Made by a program: the position numbers and the translations under genes. Shown in pieces: positions 41,266 to 61,325 of a DNA stretch of 64,000 nt. The DNA is from Chrysomallon squamiferum (Eukaryota > Mollusca > Gastropoda > Neomphalida > Peltospiridae): positions 4,822,208 to 4,886,207 of the forward strand of contig CM022667.1 of assembly GCA_012295275.1 (NCBI GenBank), read 5' to 3'. Each line of letters begins with the position of its first letter. Positions within the stretch are counted from its first letter, which is position 1. Below the pieces are notes generated by a model, which saw nothing but the letters and a program-made list of their open reading frames with translations, was not told the origin of the DNA and ran no database searches.

Positions 41266-41296
<31 letters not shown>

Positions 41297-41351
41297 AATA
41301 AAAAATCCGATATAAACTATATAAAATACCAATGAATTGTTCTTGTTGGTG

Positions 41352-41394
<43 letters not shown>

Positions 41395-44300
41395 GATTAT
41401 TATTATTATTATTTATAAAGGACTGACGTTTTGATCAATTTAACTTATTTATTTATTTATTTATTTATTAGAATTTTTAACAGATCACGTTTAGGTAATT
41501 CCTTTCCTAACTGGATTGTCATAACAACAATTTCGAAGCCAACAGATGACGTCAAATTTGTTGCGAAAATACCCGGATGGAAAGTTGTCGTTGTTGGTGA
41601 TACGGCAGCGCCCGCTAATTGGAGGTATGATTCACGCAGTTTACTTTAACAAACTTTTGTATGTTTTCTATTTATTTATTTATTTATTTATTTACTTCAT
41701 TAAATTAACAGTTATATATGTTTTCTACAAATCGATTATATCACTACTTTTACCGAATCTTTCTATCAAAACATACATTATAATAATAATAACTATTACC
41801 ACCACCACGACTACTACTACGACTACTACTACTACTTCTATTATAACTATTATTATTGCCACTGCTACTGCTACTAAAAGTAATACATCAATAATAATTA
41901 TTGTAATAGACACTTCAACAATAACATTACCACTGCTACTACTACTACTACTACTGCTGCTACTACTACTAACACTGACATTACAAATGATAATAATAAT
42001 AACATCAATAATAACTACTGAAACACATATTACAAGAATAATAACTGTTAACACTACCACTACTACTACTACTATTACTGCCATTGCTACTACTAAAAAT
42101 AATAACATCATTAATAATTATTTTAACCGACATTGCAACAATAACAGTTAGCAATACTACTACTACTACTAACTCAGCTACTACTACTACCATTGCTACC
42201 TTTACTACTACTACTACTAGTATTACCAATAATAATTATAACACAAATAATAACTATTAAAACAGATACTGCAGGCATAACTGTTACCACCACCAGCACC
42301 AGTACAACTTACTACTACTAGTGCGACTATTACCACAAATAATAAAACTTCTATCAATAATAACTACAAAAACATATACAACAATAACAACTGTTACCAT
42401 TACTACTACTACTACTTCAGTTCTGTTCCTATTACGACTATTATTTCTGCAATGATAATAGCAGACATAATAATCGTAATACATTATGGTTATAAAAATA
42501 GTTCTATATATATCATTACTGTACATAACACTAGAACAACTGTTTATATGTATTTAATTGTGGCCTAGTAATAATTTTTAAATAATCTTTTTATTTTTAT
42601 GAACGCTTAATGTGTTTCGTTGCTTTTATTCCGCTTAGCTATGCAAACTGTGTCTATCTTGATATCAAAACTCAACAACAGCTTGGATTCGAAAGCGTCG
42701 CTCTTCTTCCCACCGGAAGTTACGCACGGAAAAACGTCGGGTATCTTTACGCCATTTCCAGAGGAGCCAAGTTCATTTATGAAACCGATGACGACAACAG
42801 ACCAAACGATCTTTTACAAAACTTCATACTACAGCCCAGAACGTCTGGTGTCATGTTTGCTGGCGAACACCTCTTCAATCCTTACCGCCATTTTGGACAG
42901 CCCACGCTATGGCCAAGAGGATATCCTCTGAATGCCGTTGGCGACAACGTGTCCAGCAGCTACTTCCTCGACACGTGGAAAACACCTTCCATACAACAAG
43001 GACTTGTCAATGGTGATCCAGATATGGACGCTGTTTTTAGACTCACGCGCAAAAAATCATCTTCAAGGCTGAACGTAACTTTCGATAATCGTGCACCATC
43101 TGTGTTCGTACCACCTGGAGTTTTCTCCCCTTTCAATTCCCAGAACACTTTATTTCTCTACGATGCTCTGTGGGCGTTGCTATTGCCAACTACTACGACT
43201 ATGCGAGTGTGCGACATCTGGCGGGGATACTGGGCACAACGTCTCCTCTGGGAAATGGGATCGACTCTTGGATTCTTTCCGCCGAACGCTTTTCAGAAAA
43301 GAAATTCTCATTCGTATCTGAAAGACGCCGTGCAAGAGAAAGATCTTTACTTCGAAACAAACAGACTTTTGTCTTTCCTCACTGGATGGACCTGTGAGTC
43401 AAAACTGAGTTTCTTTTCTTGTGTAGAAAGACTCAGTCGAGACATGGCCGCAGAGAATTTCTGGAAGGTAGAAGACGCGAGATTAACCGAAGCATGGCTC
43501 AGAGACTTGAGGAAGGCTGGTTATGTCGAACCAAAGCGTGTACAGTCGAGAGATAAAAATGGACGCTTTGTTTTTCCAAAAGGCTTCAGTGAAGCGCAGA
43601 CGACTTTAGAATTCAGACCTGATGAAAAGCAACTTCCTCTTCCGCAGACGTCAACTTTCAAACAGTCCACAAAACTGAACCACGTTGAATCGGTGTCTGC
43701 TGCTTGTCCAGACGTAACGTTAAATCTACCCCCGTACGTGTTGCAGCAGGCCACACCCATTTACTCGAACATCCTCTTGATAATAGTGTTCAACTTTCCT
43801 CATTACGAAAACGTCCGATTACTGGAGGTCATTTATAACCTGCATTTTCCACAAAGACTCTACTGTGGACCTGACGCGAAACTTTTTAGACAAACCACGG
43901 AGCGACAGGTCACGTTTATAGAAGTGAATATAAACAGAGGTTTCGTCGGCTACGAATGCATGCTTAGAGCCATGCAAATGAACTACAACGTGGACGGCTT
44001 TCTCTTCATCGCTGACGACACTCTGCTGAACGTATGGAACCTGAAATCACTTCAAACCGATCGTGTTTGGTACGGTGGCTCTGCGAGTGTGTTGAGAATA
44101 AACAAAAAACGATCGAGGTGGCCATGGGTGAACAGACCTATAGGCAAACGTGCCTACGTGTCCTCGCTTCAAGAGATTAGACATTCAAACAACTCAGTGT
44201 ACGCGGACTTCAAACGAGTTCTGAGAAAGAACACGCATTTCGCAGATGGGTTCTACCACCAGCCGTCAGACATAGTGTACATTCCTCTACGTTTGAAAGA

Positions 44301-44583
44301 GAAGTTTATATTTATCAATCTGATATTTCTGAAACACAAACTCTTCCTGGAAATTGCTTTTGCGACTTTCATTGGCGGAGTCGAGCATCTTAACAACGTC
44401 ACGTATCTGAAAGGAAGATATCTTTGGTACGACGGATCAAGAAAGCACGTAGAAAAGTATTTTCTCAAAGCTGCACATTTCCTGCACCCTGTCAAGCTGC
44501 TACATGAGTTCAGCAAGGCTAAAGGAAAGAAGTTTTATTGTGAGACATATCTTCCACTGACCCTGCCTGGTGTAATTGTGTAG
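40956..44583 (+). CDS. STELLO-like (DUF288) type II membrane protein, copy 3
   Basis: Exons 40956-41086, 41472-41624 and 42639-44583 (TAG), all in phase, give 742 residues. Exon 1 begins MATFRN and encodes one signal anchor; exon 2 has KWIVITTISKP...GWKVVVVGDTAAPANW. These two exons and both introns differ clearly from copies 1 and 2. Exon 3 from about 42650 to about 44572 is almost identical to them, including YETDDDN and the ADDT site (here FIADDT). Where copies 1 and 2 differ, exon 3 follows copy 1, as in VWYGGSASVLRI. The 3' flank is unrelated from the last codons on, with no minisatellite. It converges with ZFAND1, whose stop is 460 bases away. It is the only copy without a neighbouring ZP gene. 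The role is inferred from the family, as for copy 1. Confidence 0.88.
41350..41415. repeat. (ATT)n in STELLO copy 3 intron 1
   Basis: About 20 ATT triplets with one interruption (ATGATT), shortly before an ATTT run that abuts the exon 2 acceptor at 41471. Confidence 0.92.
41790..42440 (+). repeat. Expanded ACT/ACC/AAT triplet cluster in STELLO copy 3 intron 2
   Basis: About 650 bases dominated by ACT, ACC, ACA and AAT triplets. It is much longer than the equivalent tracts in copies 1 and 2 (about 155 bases each). Thr/Ile-rich or Val-rich open frames on either strand are repeat artefacts. Confidence 0.85.
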
Positions 44584-45042
44584 AAGTGTTCATTGTGTAA
44601 AGTGTTTTAAGTACATTTGTTTGATTTAATCATTCTTTTTTTTACGTTCTGGTTAATCTGAAGATAAAATGGAATAGATTGGAAATGAAAAAATACGTTA
44701 AACATTTTCATTAAAATAACCAGAAACTTGTCAGAAAAATGCTTGTTTGACGTCATGAATCAACATGTTTTTTATGTAAAAATATTTATTTATTTTCGTG
44801 TTTTGTTTTGATTAATGACAAGTTAAGTAAAACAACAAAAATATAACACTACTACTAATAATAATTAAATAAATAAATAAATAAATAAATAAAAATAATT
44901 AAAGGATGACTAATTTGAATTTCTTAAAGAATTTTATAAAAAAAAATTATCATTAAAAAATACACTTTAACGATTCAAATTATTTTCTCTAACAAAGTAG
45001 AAATCTCTAATAAGCTGCGAAAAACTGCTATAATTTCTGATC

Positions 45043-46736
45043 TCAAACATATTTCAACACAACGTCAACACCACTGTATAACTGTGAATCAAGCAGCGAC
45101 TCCAAACTATCATCGGCTGTGAAAACATCATCAGAGTCAGCAGCAAAAAGACAGAGTTTCTGAAAAAAAGAGAAAAAAAATCGTGTTTAAAAACAATAAT
45201 ATATTCTTAAATACTATGTCTTTTGGGGTTTTTTTTAACAATAATATACAATATATATTCTTAAATACTAAGTCTTTGGGGTTTTTTTAACAATAATATA
45301 TTCTTAAATACTATATGTGTTTTTTTAACAATAACATATTCTAAAATACTATAATCTAGAATTTTTTTGTTAACAATAAGATATTCTTAAATACTGCACC
45401 TGTTTCTTTTTAACAATAATATATTCTTACATTCAACACCTGTTTTTTTTTTTAATAATATGTTCTTAAATACCATATCTTAGTTTTTAATACAGTTTTA
45501 AAAATATTTCATAAAACTGTCTGTAATCTAATTAAAAAACAAAAGCAAAAATAATTTTAAAAAAAAGCCACTTTCCAAAACCTGTTATTTAAATAAATTC
45601 ATCAAAAAAACAAACCTTGCCAGTGAGTGTGTTGTTTGTGTTGTGAATTTTATGTGTGTTTGCAACACAGTCAATTATTCGACCTATGCACCACTTCTAG
45701 AAGAGAAAAAAGGCAGAAATTAATTATTAATTAATAAACAGATGTCATTATTTAACTCTGAATAAACACATAACAACAGAGTGTCATGAATCTATAAAAT
45801 AAACAATAAAATGATGTAAATATAAAAAAACAATTAAATAAATAAATAATAGTAAACACAGTATAAACAAATAATATCACAATGTATCAATGTTGTAAAT
45901 ACATAAAATAATTAAACAAATAATAACAGTAAACGCCATCAACAAACAATAACGAATAAACACATTTCTGACATTTAACCAACCTTTGAGAAGAACATTG
46001 GCACTGTGGTAGTTGATGTTGTGACAGACTGAGGTAGTTGTACATTGAAATAAACACGCTCACAGTCGGGGATGCCTTTGTCTCCTACAGCGTGCATCTT
46101 CAACTTCATCAGCGCAACTTTGGCGGCGGTGTCCTTGTTCTTCTTTGTCAGCCGCGGCTTACGTGAAGGATGAGCTTCTTTTGCAGCTGAGATAATTAAA
46201 AAATAATAAACCCTTTCAGTGCCCCTGCCCATAAACCTCACCATGCCAGAAACCCTGGTGAGATATAAAACACTAGATTAAGTTACCCACGTTTTATATA
46301 TTCAGTGTAGGTAAAAACATGTGTGCTGGGAAACATGTGTTGCACCAGAATTTTGTTTAACTAACTAACTAACTAACTAACCAAATAAATAAATAAATAA
46401 AAGAATAAATAGTCATACTAATAATCATGGTAAAAATATTACTAATACAAAAATGGCACAATTAATACCCATGCAAGTAAATAAATACTGTCAATAATAA
46501 TCGTAATTATAATATTTTCGTAGTGAATAAAAAAATCACATAGTGGTTAAATAAAGAACTGTTTACCTAAAATCTCTTTAACATGTTCTGCTGTTTTTTC
46601 TCCTCTCACTGGAATGTCGTGGAGTTCACTGCAGTTGTGATCCTGTTGATGTCGATGACTGAAAAGTAATAAAAATCAGTTTTAACAAACAAAGCTAGTC
46701 ATTTACACACACACACACACACACACACAATCACAG

Positions 46737-46774
<38 letters not shown>

Positions 46775-47787
46775 TCTCTCAGAAACACATTTGCACACAA
46801 ACACACATATGCACACACATATACACACACTATTTAGGATATAGGTTATTTTAAATTATGTTTTGGTGTTGACCTCAAACAGAAGTTTTTCTGACAATGT
46901 TCACATGGTAGAGGTGTCAGTTCATGTTTCTCACAACCTTCAAAATCACACTGGAAACTTTTAGGTCCACTGTATTCTGCATGTGTCTTTTCTAACAGGC
47001 ACTATGAAAAAATAAATAAAATAAAATGAATTTTAAAAATAAAATTAAATTAAGAATTAAAAGAAAATGAATAAATGAATAAATAAATAAAATTTATAAT
47101 AATTTTAAAAATTAAAATTAATTAATAACAACTAAAAAAAAAAAATTTAAACATTTAACAACATATTAAAATTATTATATTTTATCTTTTTTTTTAAACA
47201 GAAAAAACTTAATTGTGTCTTTTTTCTACTTCAGTTTATTGTTATCTCAGTAATACATAAAATAACATCAGCAATAATTTATAAATTTGAATTCAGAAAA
47301 TTCTTTATGCTTTGAAATTGCACTATTATTAACGTACAATGTTGTGAAGGTTATCTCCCTTTACGTGTTGTCGAGAAAAAATAATAATTGCCAAAATAAA
47401 CCTGTGACATATAATGCAGATGTATTGTATAATTATGTTCATAATTTATATAAAGTTCTTACAAGAGAGCAGTTATGGACATCTTTAGTTCGGTGATCCA
47501 CACTGAAAAAAAAAAGAGAAGATTTAATATGTTAATCGATATAGTTTATATCTTCAAGTTAACTTATAGTTATAACAATAAACTTAATTTTAAAAATAAT
47601 GATAAAACAAAAACTATGACAGAAAGTAACGTACCAAAATATATTTCCACATCCATCACACTCAAAAGGAAGAAAATCTGAAATCAACAGAAAGACTCAG
47701 ACTCAGTCAATGAGAAAGGTACTGATGAGATTCGTATGAATATTCAGCTTATTGGTAAAAAATTATACGCCCACCCACTCATCTCAC

Positions 47788-47865
<78 letters not shown>

Positions 47866-48116
47866 GTTTTAATATTTTCAATCTTAAAACTCGTACTCGT
47901 CGTAGTCTTATTAAGTCAACACTATTTTATAATAATAATAATTAATATTATCTAGACTCTTATTCCTCCAGCTGACTTCAGTATAATTGGCATTCTTGTT
48001 TTGGGACCGTTGTCATGCTTCATATAAAGTATCTACTGTCAGTACTGAAGTGAATCACCTAATTGTTTACAAGTCTCCACGCTGCAATATTTTCCTAAAT
48101 CCGGAAGTTCAGCCAT
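45043..48116 (-). CDS. ZFAND1: AN1-type zinc finger protein 1 (ZFAND1 orthologue), complete
   Basis: Eight minus-strand exons join in phase to 253 residues: 48116-48059, 47677-47635, 47502-47463, 47001-46874, 46658-46567, 46186-45984, 45696-45616, 45159-45043. All borders are GT-AG; the acceptors are pyrimidine-rich. The start MAELPDLGKYCSVETCKQL matches the family N terminus. Two AN1 fingers of pattern C-x4-C-x9-C-x2-C-x4-C-x2-H-x5-H-x-C are intact, the first with cysteines 11, 16, 26, 29, 34 and 45 and histidines 37 and 43. A basic linker is followed by TAAKVALMKLKMHAVGDK and VPMFF, then a ubiquitin-like C-terminal part ending VVLKYV. Human ZFAND1 (268 residues) recruits the proteasome and p97 to arsenite-induced stress granules. 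Two exons are only 43 and 40 bases long, so automatic gene models may miss them. It is tail-to-tail with STELLO copy 3. Confidence 0.94.
45180..45480 (-). repeat. Degenerate ~50-bp minisatellite in the last ZFAND1 intron
   Basis: About six tandem copies of a T-rich unit containing TTTTTAACAATAATATATTC and TTAAATACTA, with changing lengths of the T run. It lies between coding exons 8 and 7. Confidence 0.85.
46701..46830. repeat. (CA)n / (CT)n in ZFAND1 intron
   Basis: CA run (about 46704-46729), CT run (about 46741-46780), then further CA-rich sequence, between the exons ending at 46658 and 46874. Confidence 0.92.
47790..47861. repeat. (GA)n in first coding intron of ZFAND1
   Basis: About 36 GA dinucleotides, in the intron between 48059 and 47677. 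Confidence 0.97.
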
Positions 48117-49131
48117 GTTTTGATCTGTTGTTTGTAGAAATTTCCTCAGTATAATATTGCACCTTTCAATTTCGTTCGTTTTTGTTTATTGGTTAAACAT
48201 TTGAATGTAGTTACATAAAAAGAAAATACGTATGTATATGCTTGGTTGACCGATTACGAGCCATTGCGTTATTTAAATTAGCCCTCAGCTTTGTTTAATA
48301 TCTTTCATCATTTGACTGATTCAGATCCGCAGTCTAATCAGATGCTGATAAGACAGAAAACATTCATTCCTAAATATATATATGTGTCACCGCTAGGTTT
48401 TCCACAAAGATAAGTGCAAATATGACGAAACACAAAGAACGGCTTTATCTGAAATATCTCAAACTTTGGGAATATAAAGTGACTTCAGAATATAATTCTA
48501 GTGTATATGTAAAACATATTTAATACACAGAATGTAAACAGAACCCAAAATTAATTTTATACGATATTAAGTATGGAATTTAAATTGTGTTCCTGGTGTA
48601 ATCAGAAGTTGTGTTCCTCGAGGTTTAACAATTCGTTTATACTGGAAAGCAGATGATAAACAAGGTTTCAGTCTTTGGTGAAGAAAAACACCAGTGAGAG
48701 ACAGCCCATTCCAGAGAGTTATGAATTGACAATAATGATGATGATGATGATGATGAGTATAAATAAAAAGAAGAAACATGTAAATAATGAAAACATCACA
48801 AACAAAAATATATAAAATGAAAAAATATTTAATCAGTATGGTGTATAAATAGTGACATCAAACAAGCTAAGCACATTGTAAGTTTATGTGTCTTGAGATC
48901 AAAATGAGATATCAACTATCATCTAATGTTACCACATAGATATCAGCTATCTTCTAATATTACCACAGTTAGCAACTATCTTTTAATATTACAACAGAGA
49001 TAGCAACTATCTCCTAAAATTACCACATGAAGAGGGCAAATTAACTTCTAACATAATCACACCATTAAATATGGTCATGTAGTGAACTGAATATGTATGT
49101 ATATTAATATTGTGTTATTTGTTTGTGTGTG

Positions 49132-49204
<73 letters not shown>

Positions 49205-51930
49205 ATTATTAATAAATAAATGTAAATGATTAAAATAAAAATATGACAGCCCCACACAATTCATACTTTATTATCAATAAAAGATGGATGCTATTTTTCT
49301 TTTTCTTTGAGATGAATAACTGAAGGACAAATTTAATTTTCTACATTTTAATTTAATAAAGTTTGTTTAATCTGTATTTTTTCTTTTTCTTTTGGAAATA
49401 TTTGTCATAACTGTTAATTCCTCCCTGAATGTGAAGGCACAGGCAATAGTTTTATTATGAATACATTCAAATGAAAATGATGTTAATAAATATTTACAGA
49501 TGCGTTTACTGATACTTCAGCTGTTTACTTGGTATGCATAGTTATCTGACTAAAACACAATACACAGAAATATTTAGCTAGTGAATAAACTTCTGATATC
49601 ATGCAGAGAGTATTAATTTATTAAAAAAACATCCATTAGTGGATACACCTTAAGAACAGTTAAAATGTATAGGAAAGAAATATATAGAATTAAATGATTG
49701 TGAATATAAACACTGAGACAGTAAACTCATCATTATGATAACTGTTTTAATGATAAACAAAAGATTCATCATCGTACAAGGCTATTATTCATTTGGCTGT
49801 TAAATTGTTATTGTTAAAATACAAGTTTTTGTGACTGAAAATACATTAATTATCATTGTGAATATCTTAATGGTTTACTTAAAACCAATGTTTCTAAAGT
49901 ACACAGGTTTCTGAGGTATATGTTTCTATTATTATTAAATCAAAATGAGATGGACATTCGCTACTTTCTTTTACTTATGTTTATTTTAAAATTTAAACAG
50001 AAGTAAAATAAAATAGAAATAAATGTCAATTATAAATAAAATTTTCTTTAAGAATCCATATTTGGTCAGGAATGTAATTATATATTTGGCAACTTAGCAA
50101 CAATTTTATAAAAAATAAACAAAAAAAAAAAAAATTAAAAAAATAAGAAAATAAATAAATAAGAAGTATAAAAAAAAGAAAAGAAATATATACATTATTT
50201 AACACGTCAAGTATTCTCCAGTATACTAATGAACCATTTTCAAAGCCTTCATGTTTCTCATACTGAAAACTAAACATCATTCCAGCTTTGATCTGTGTAA
50301 AGTTCAATATTGCTGATTTAATTAAAACATAAATATACAGATTGTCTGGTTATGAAGTTCACAATAGCTGATCTAAATAAAATATAAATAAGTCTCTGAT
50401 TACAACTGGACATGCTGAACATTTTTATCAGCATGTTAATAATGAAGATGACAGTTTAAGAGTGGAGATGGGCACAATAACAATACTAACAGTGATGGTT
50501 TGAACACTATAATATTTTAAAAAATAGGACATTTTCCATTACTGTTATTTAATATATATTTAATAATGGATTTCTGTAAAGCTATATTTGTCTGGATTTA
50601 ATCCTAAATGCTTCTGTAGTTTTCTTTTTGAATGTGTAAAAGCTGGGACTTTGTAGTTTGGTATAAAATTGTGACTGAATTTGTGTAAAGTTCTCTGTGG
50701 TTTGGGTAAAGCTGTATTACATGGTGTTTTGTAGATTTGTAACTGGTTTGTGTGCAAGGTTGTAATTATCTGGTGTTTGTGAAATCTGTAACAATCTTTT
50801 TCTTGTGTTTGTGTAGATTTGTAACTCTCTGGTCCTTGTGTAAAGGTGTGACTTTCTAACTCATGTAAAGTCACGGCTGAGTCTGTGGAAAAGGGAATGT
50901 TTTTATCTACTTCTGATCATTTTTAATTCTTTGGTTTTGTGTAAAACTAAATATCTGGATATGTAAAGACATTTTGGGTAAAATTTTGGTTTGTGTAAAC
51001 TCTGCTTAATTATATGTAAAGATGACAATCACATTTAAATTCAGATCATATCTTGATGCTTATTTCTATAAAAATGTATATTTAATATCTTTTTATTTAA
51101 AATTTATCCTACTGTGTGATAACACAGCAACTTACTAACATAACAACTGGCATATCGAAACTGTATGTGTCATGTTTCTAAACTAACTGTAATACTAAAT
51201 ATAAAACTAAATATAAAACATATACACTTTAGTCAAGTTTATATAATTTCTTTCTTGTGTGAATTTTTAATTTTTTTTTTTGAATATTTATTTTCCAAAC
51301 TGATGTCGATATTGCTTTAAATATTCTGCTTTTAAACATTAAATCAAGGTTTTGTTGTGATGGTTTTCTGTTTTTTTTCATTTTTGAGAGGCTTAACAAC
51401 TTCATGATCCATAATTCTTAAAGCAAACTAAAAAAAAAAAAAAAAAAAAAAATTAAAATAAAATAAAATTATAATAGAATGTTCTTTGTAGTTTACACAC
51501 ATAAGGCAATAAATCAGTTTTGTGGCAGGATTTCACAGTATCACAGATGTGATGTAAAGTAATATTATGCAACATGTTAAAACAGTGTTCAGTAGCAGGT
51601 ATCTTTGTAATTACATCTAACTCAGCAGATTTGAACTGACTCAAATGTCATAATGAAAAAAAAAAAAAAAACATACATTTAATTCTTTATCAGTGGTTCA
51701 TTTTTTTTTTTTAACATTAAAAAAAAAAAACAGTAATAAAATACTTTTATAAATAAACTTACAGTGTAAAGTTAATCATTGTTTAGGTAGATGAATCTGA
51801 AATTTTTTTTTCCTCTCACTTTTTCTTTTCAAAACAGACATTGACTTGAGCCAGTGAAATTTTTACTGTAAATTATCTATCTACCACTCTAAAAATTACG
51901 TTTTATGAAAAAATGTTTTGTTTGTTTGTT
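48117..51930. other. ZFAND1 upstream region and probable OSGIN 3' UTR; no further gene seen
   Basis: The ZFAND1 promoter and 5' leader should lie just above 48116. The part nearer 51930 is the presumed 3' untranslated region of the OSGIN gene; no clear polyadenylation boundary could be chosen among many AT-rich candidates. Visible repeats: a ~36-bp minisatellite (48905-49060), TA then GA runs (about 49134-49201), poly-A and poly-T tracts, and a degenerate TTTGTGTAAAG-type repeat (about 50570-51010). Confidence 0.55.
48905..49060. repeat. ~36-bp degenerate minisatellite
   Basis: Four to five copies of a unit like GATAGCAACTATCTTCTAAT followed by ATTACCACA. Copies differ by several bases each. 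Confidence 0.8.
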
Positions 51931-59041
<7,111 letters not shown>

Positions 59042-59110
59042 TGTTGTGGATGTCTACACTGTTGGAACGATGCTGATAGATGGAGGCTGACCTCCTTGAG
59101 GCCTCGTCAG
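59042..59110 (-). other. OSGIN 5' untranslated part of the first coding exon
   Basis: The exon carrying the ATG extends to 59110, where a strong acceptor (TTTTTTTCAG) precedes it on the minus strand. At least one further non-coding exon must therefore lie at higher coordinates or outside the window. An in-frame TAG sits in this leader. Confidence 0.75.
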
Positions 59111-60738
59111 CTGAAAAAAAAAAAAACAAATATTCAGAAAAAAAAAAAAAATAAAAATCCCTGTCACTGAGATTTAGAAATTGCTGTACTGTTTACATGT
59201 TGATAATATTCACATTTCTGTTTTGAGGTAGAATCTACATAAAATTGTTTTAAAATAAATAAATAAATAAATAAATAAATAACAAATGTTCCACTACATT
59301 ACTTCCAAACTATAACAAGAATTATGAGTATTTTATTGCATCATGATATACTATCATTGCATCAAGTGTTTTAAATAATATTAAAAAATAATAATGATAA
59401 TAATAATTAAAATAAATAAATAAATAAAAAAGAAAAAGAAAAAGAAAATGAAAAGTATATAGCAATATATTTTATTTTGATATATTTATGTGGAATTAAA
59501 TTCAAAACAGAATTTAAACATGAAAATATTCAATTACTATTGAAAATAAAATGTCTTAAAGTTATTATATACAGATATATTGTACAAGATGAAAAGAAAT
59601 AACAACAACAACAACAACAATAATAATAAATAAATATATAAATAAATAAATAAATAAATAAATTATATAAATAAATAAATAAATAAATAAATATATAAAT
59701 AAATAAATAAATAAAATAAATAAATAAAAGAAAATAAAGAGAATAATAAATAAACATCAAGAAAAAGAGAACATTACACAACAATATACATAGTTTTTAA
59801 AATGCAAAATATTCAATAATAAACCTATTCATTTTTTTAAATCTTACCTAACAAACTGTTTTTCCACTCCGATTACTTTTGTAAGAAACAGGAACTTATA
59901 TATCCCTGACTACATTCACAAATAAGTATACTAGCTTAATTAACTTACTTCAACTAATTTAAGCTTTTCCCAGACCTTGCAAATTCATAAATATGCCAAT
60001 ATTCATTCATCTTTTTTTCAGTACCTCTCTGTGTTTTGCTTAAAACAAATATAAACAAGGAACGCACAAAAGTGTACATTTTCAGTTTTTCACTGCAACA
60101 GATTAAATATTGCATCATCACTGCTTTTCATTGCATCAATATCACAAATGTTTCAAAAATAAATTGAAAAAGACCTGAACATTAAACTGATATATTGTGT
60201 GTGAAACAGCCGACTGCATGTTTCAGCAAGTGGGTCCCATGTAATAAAATAAAACTTTTGACAGCTCACGTTTTTATCCAACATCTTAACATCGCGTGTT
60301 CTGTTCAACTCAGTCTTTTCAGACTTTTTATACAATGCATAATAATAATAATAATAAAAATACTGTAACAGTGAATATGACTAATCAAATTTTTTGTCTT
60401 AACAACTGAAGTGGAACTTCAAAACAAAATAATAACAGTCATTTTTATTGTCTTTATATTTATTTCTGCTGCATATATCTGCACATATAATTCTTCTTAG
60501 TGTATAAATCTTATTATATACACTATTATTTATTATTCTTGTTACTTTAATAATTTAGGAAAAAAAGAAGACTGATCAATTATTTTACAATATTATTTAT
60601 CACTGACCTTCGTACAGTGATTATAATAATTTCTGCTATTTTTATTTCTTCTTCATTTTATTTAATCCCTCCTGTAAATCCACATATATAATTATTACAA
60701 TGACAAATAACATATTTTTAAATCTAAATGAAATTAAC
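59111..60738. other. Probable 5' intron of OSGIN; AAAT repeats, no exon seen
   Basis: AT-rich, with AAAT runs (about 59254-59281, about 59630-59735) and AAC/AAT triplets (about 59600-59630). No coding sequence recognised. Confidence 0.5.
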
Positions 60739-60803
60739 CTGTTATCTCTACTGGCAGTCTGACACTGAATTCCACCTTCAAGCTTGGACAGTCAGTGAAT
60801 GAT
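60739..60803 (-). other. Possible small exon upstream of OSGIN
   Basis: On the minus strand a TACTTTTCAG-like acceptor precedes 65 bases that are less AT-rich than the surroundings, ending with ACAG|GTTAAT. One frame is fully open (SFTDCPSLKVEFSVRL...) but matches no family I recognise. It could be an OSGIN 5' untranslated exon, an exon of another gene, or chance. Confidence 0.22.
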
Positions 60804-61137
60804 CTGAAAAGTATTTTTCTTGGTCACACAAATAAATATTCATGGATGGGTGACCACTGACCTGTCCAGCACAAAATTTAAATAAAAACAGTTGTCGGGC
60901 AAGTAGGTTGAAAAACAAGTCACTTTAACAATGTTAATGGCTAACCGAGCTGACAATGTGTCTTTTAGTGAATATTACAGTTGGCTGGGTTGACTGAAAA
61001 ACAAGCCATTTGGTCATTATTGCAAATAGTTAGCTTGATCTCCAAGGCTTTTGCTTATCTCAGTTTCAACAAATGAGGAATTTTGTTGACACTTTCACAT
61101 TTATGACTCACAGCAAATTCTTCTGAGCTGTTTTTCA

Positions 61138-61138
61138 G

Positions 61139-61185
<47 letters not shown>

Positions 61186-61325
61186 CATTCAATCAATCAA
61201 TCAATCTAAATCAAAAATTCATTCAATCAATCAATCTATCTATCTAAAGTAAAAAATAATCAATCTATCTATCTAAAGTAAAAAATAATCAATCTATCAA
61301 TATGTCTGTCTGTCTGTCTGTCTAT
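61138..61325. repeat. TCAA, TCTA and TCTG tetranucleotide runs
   Basis: TCAA run (about 61141-61205) with one TTCA interruption, then AATCAATCTATCTATCTAAA blocks repeated with AAGTAAAAAATAATC, then a TCTG run (about 61305-61322). The TATCTAAAGTAAAA block recurs three times. Confidence 0.9.
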
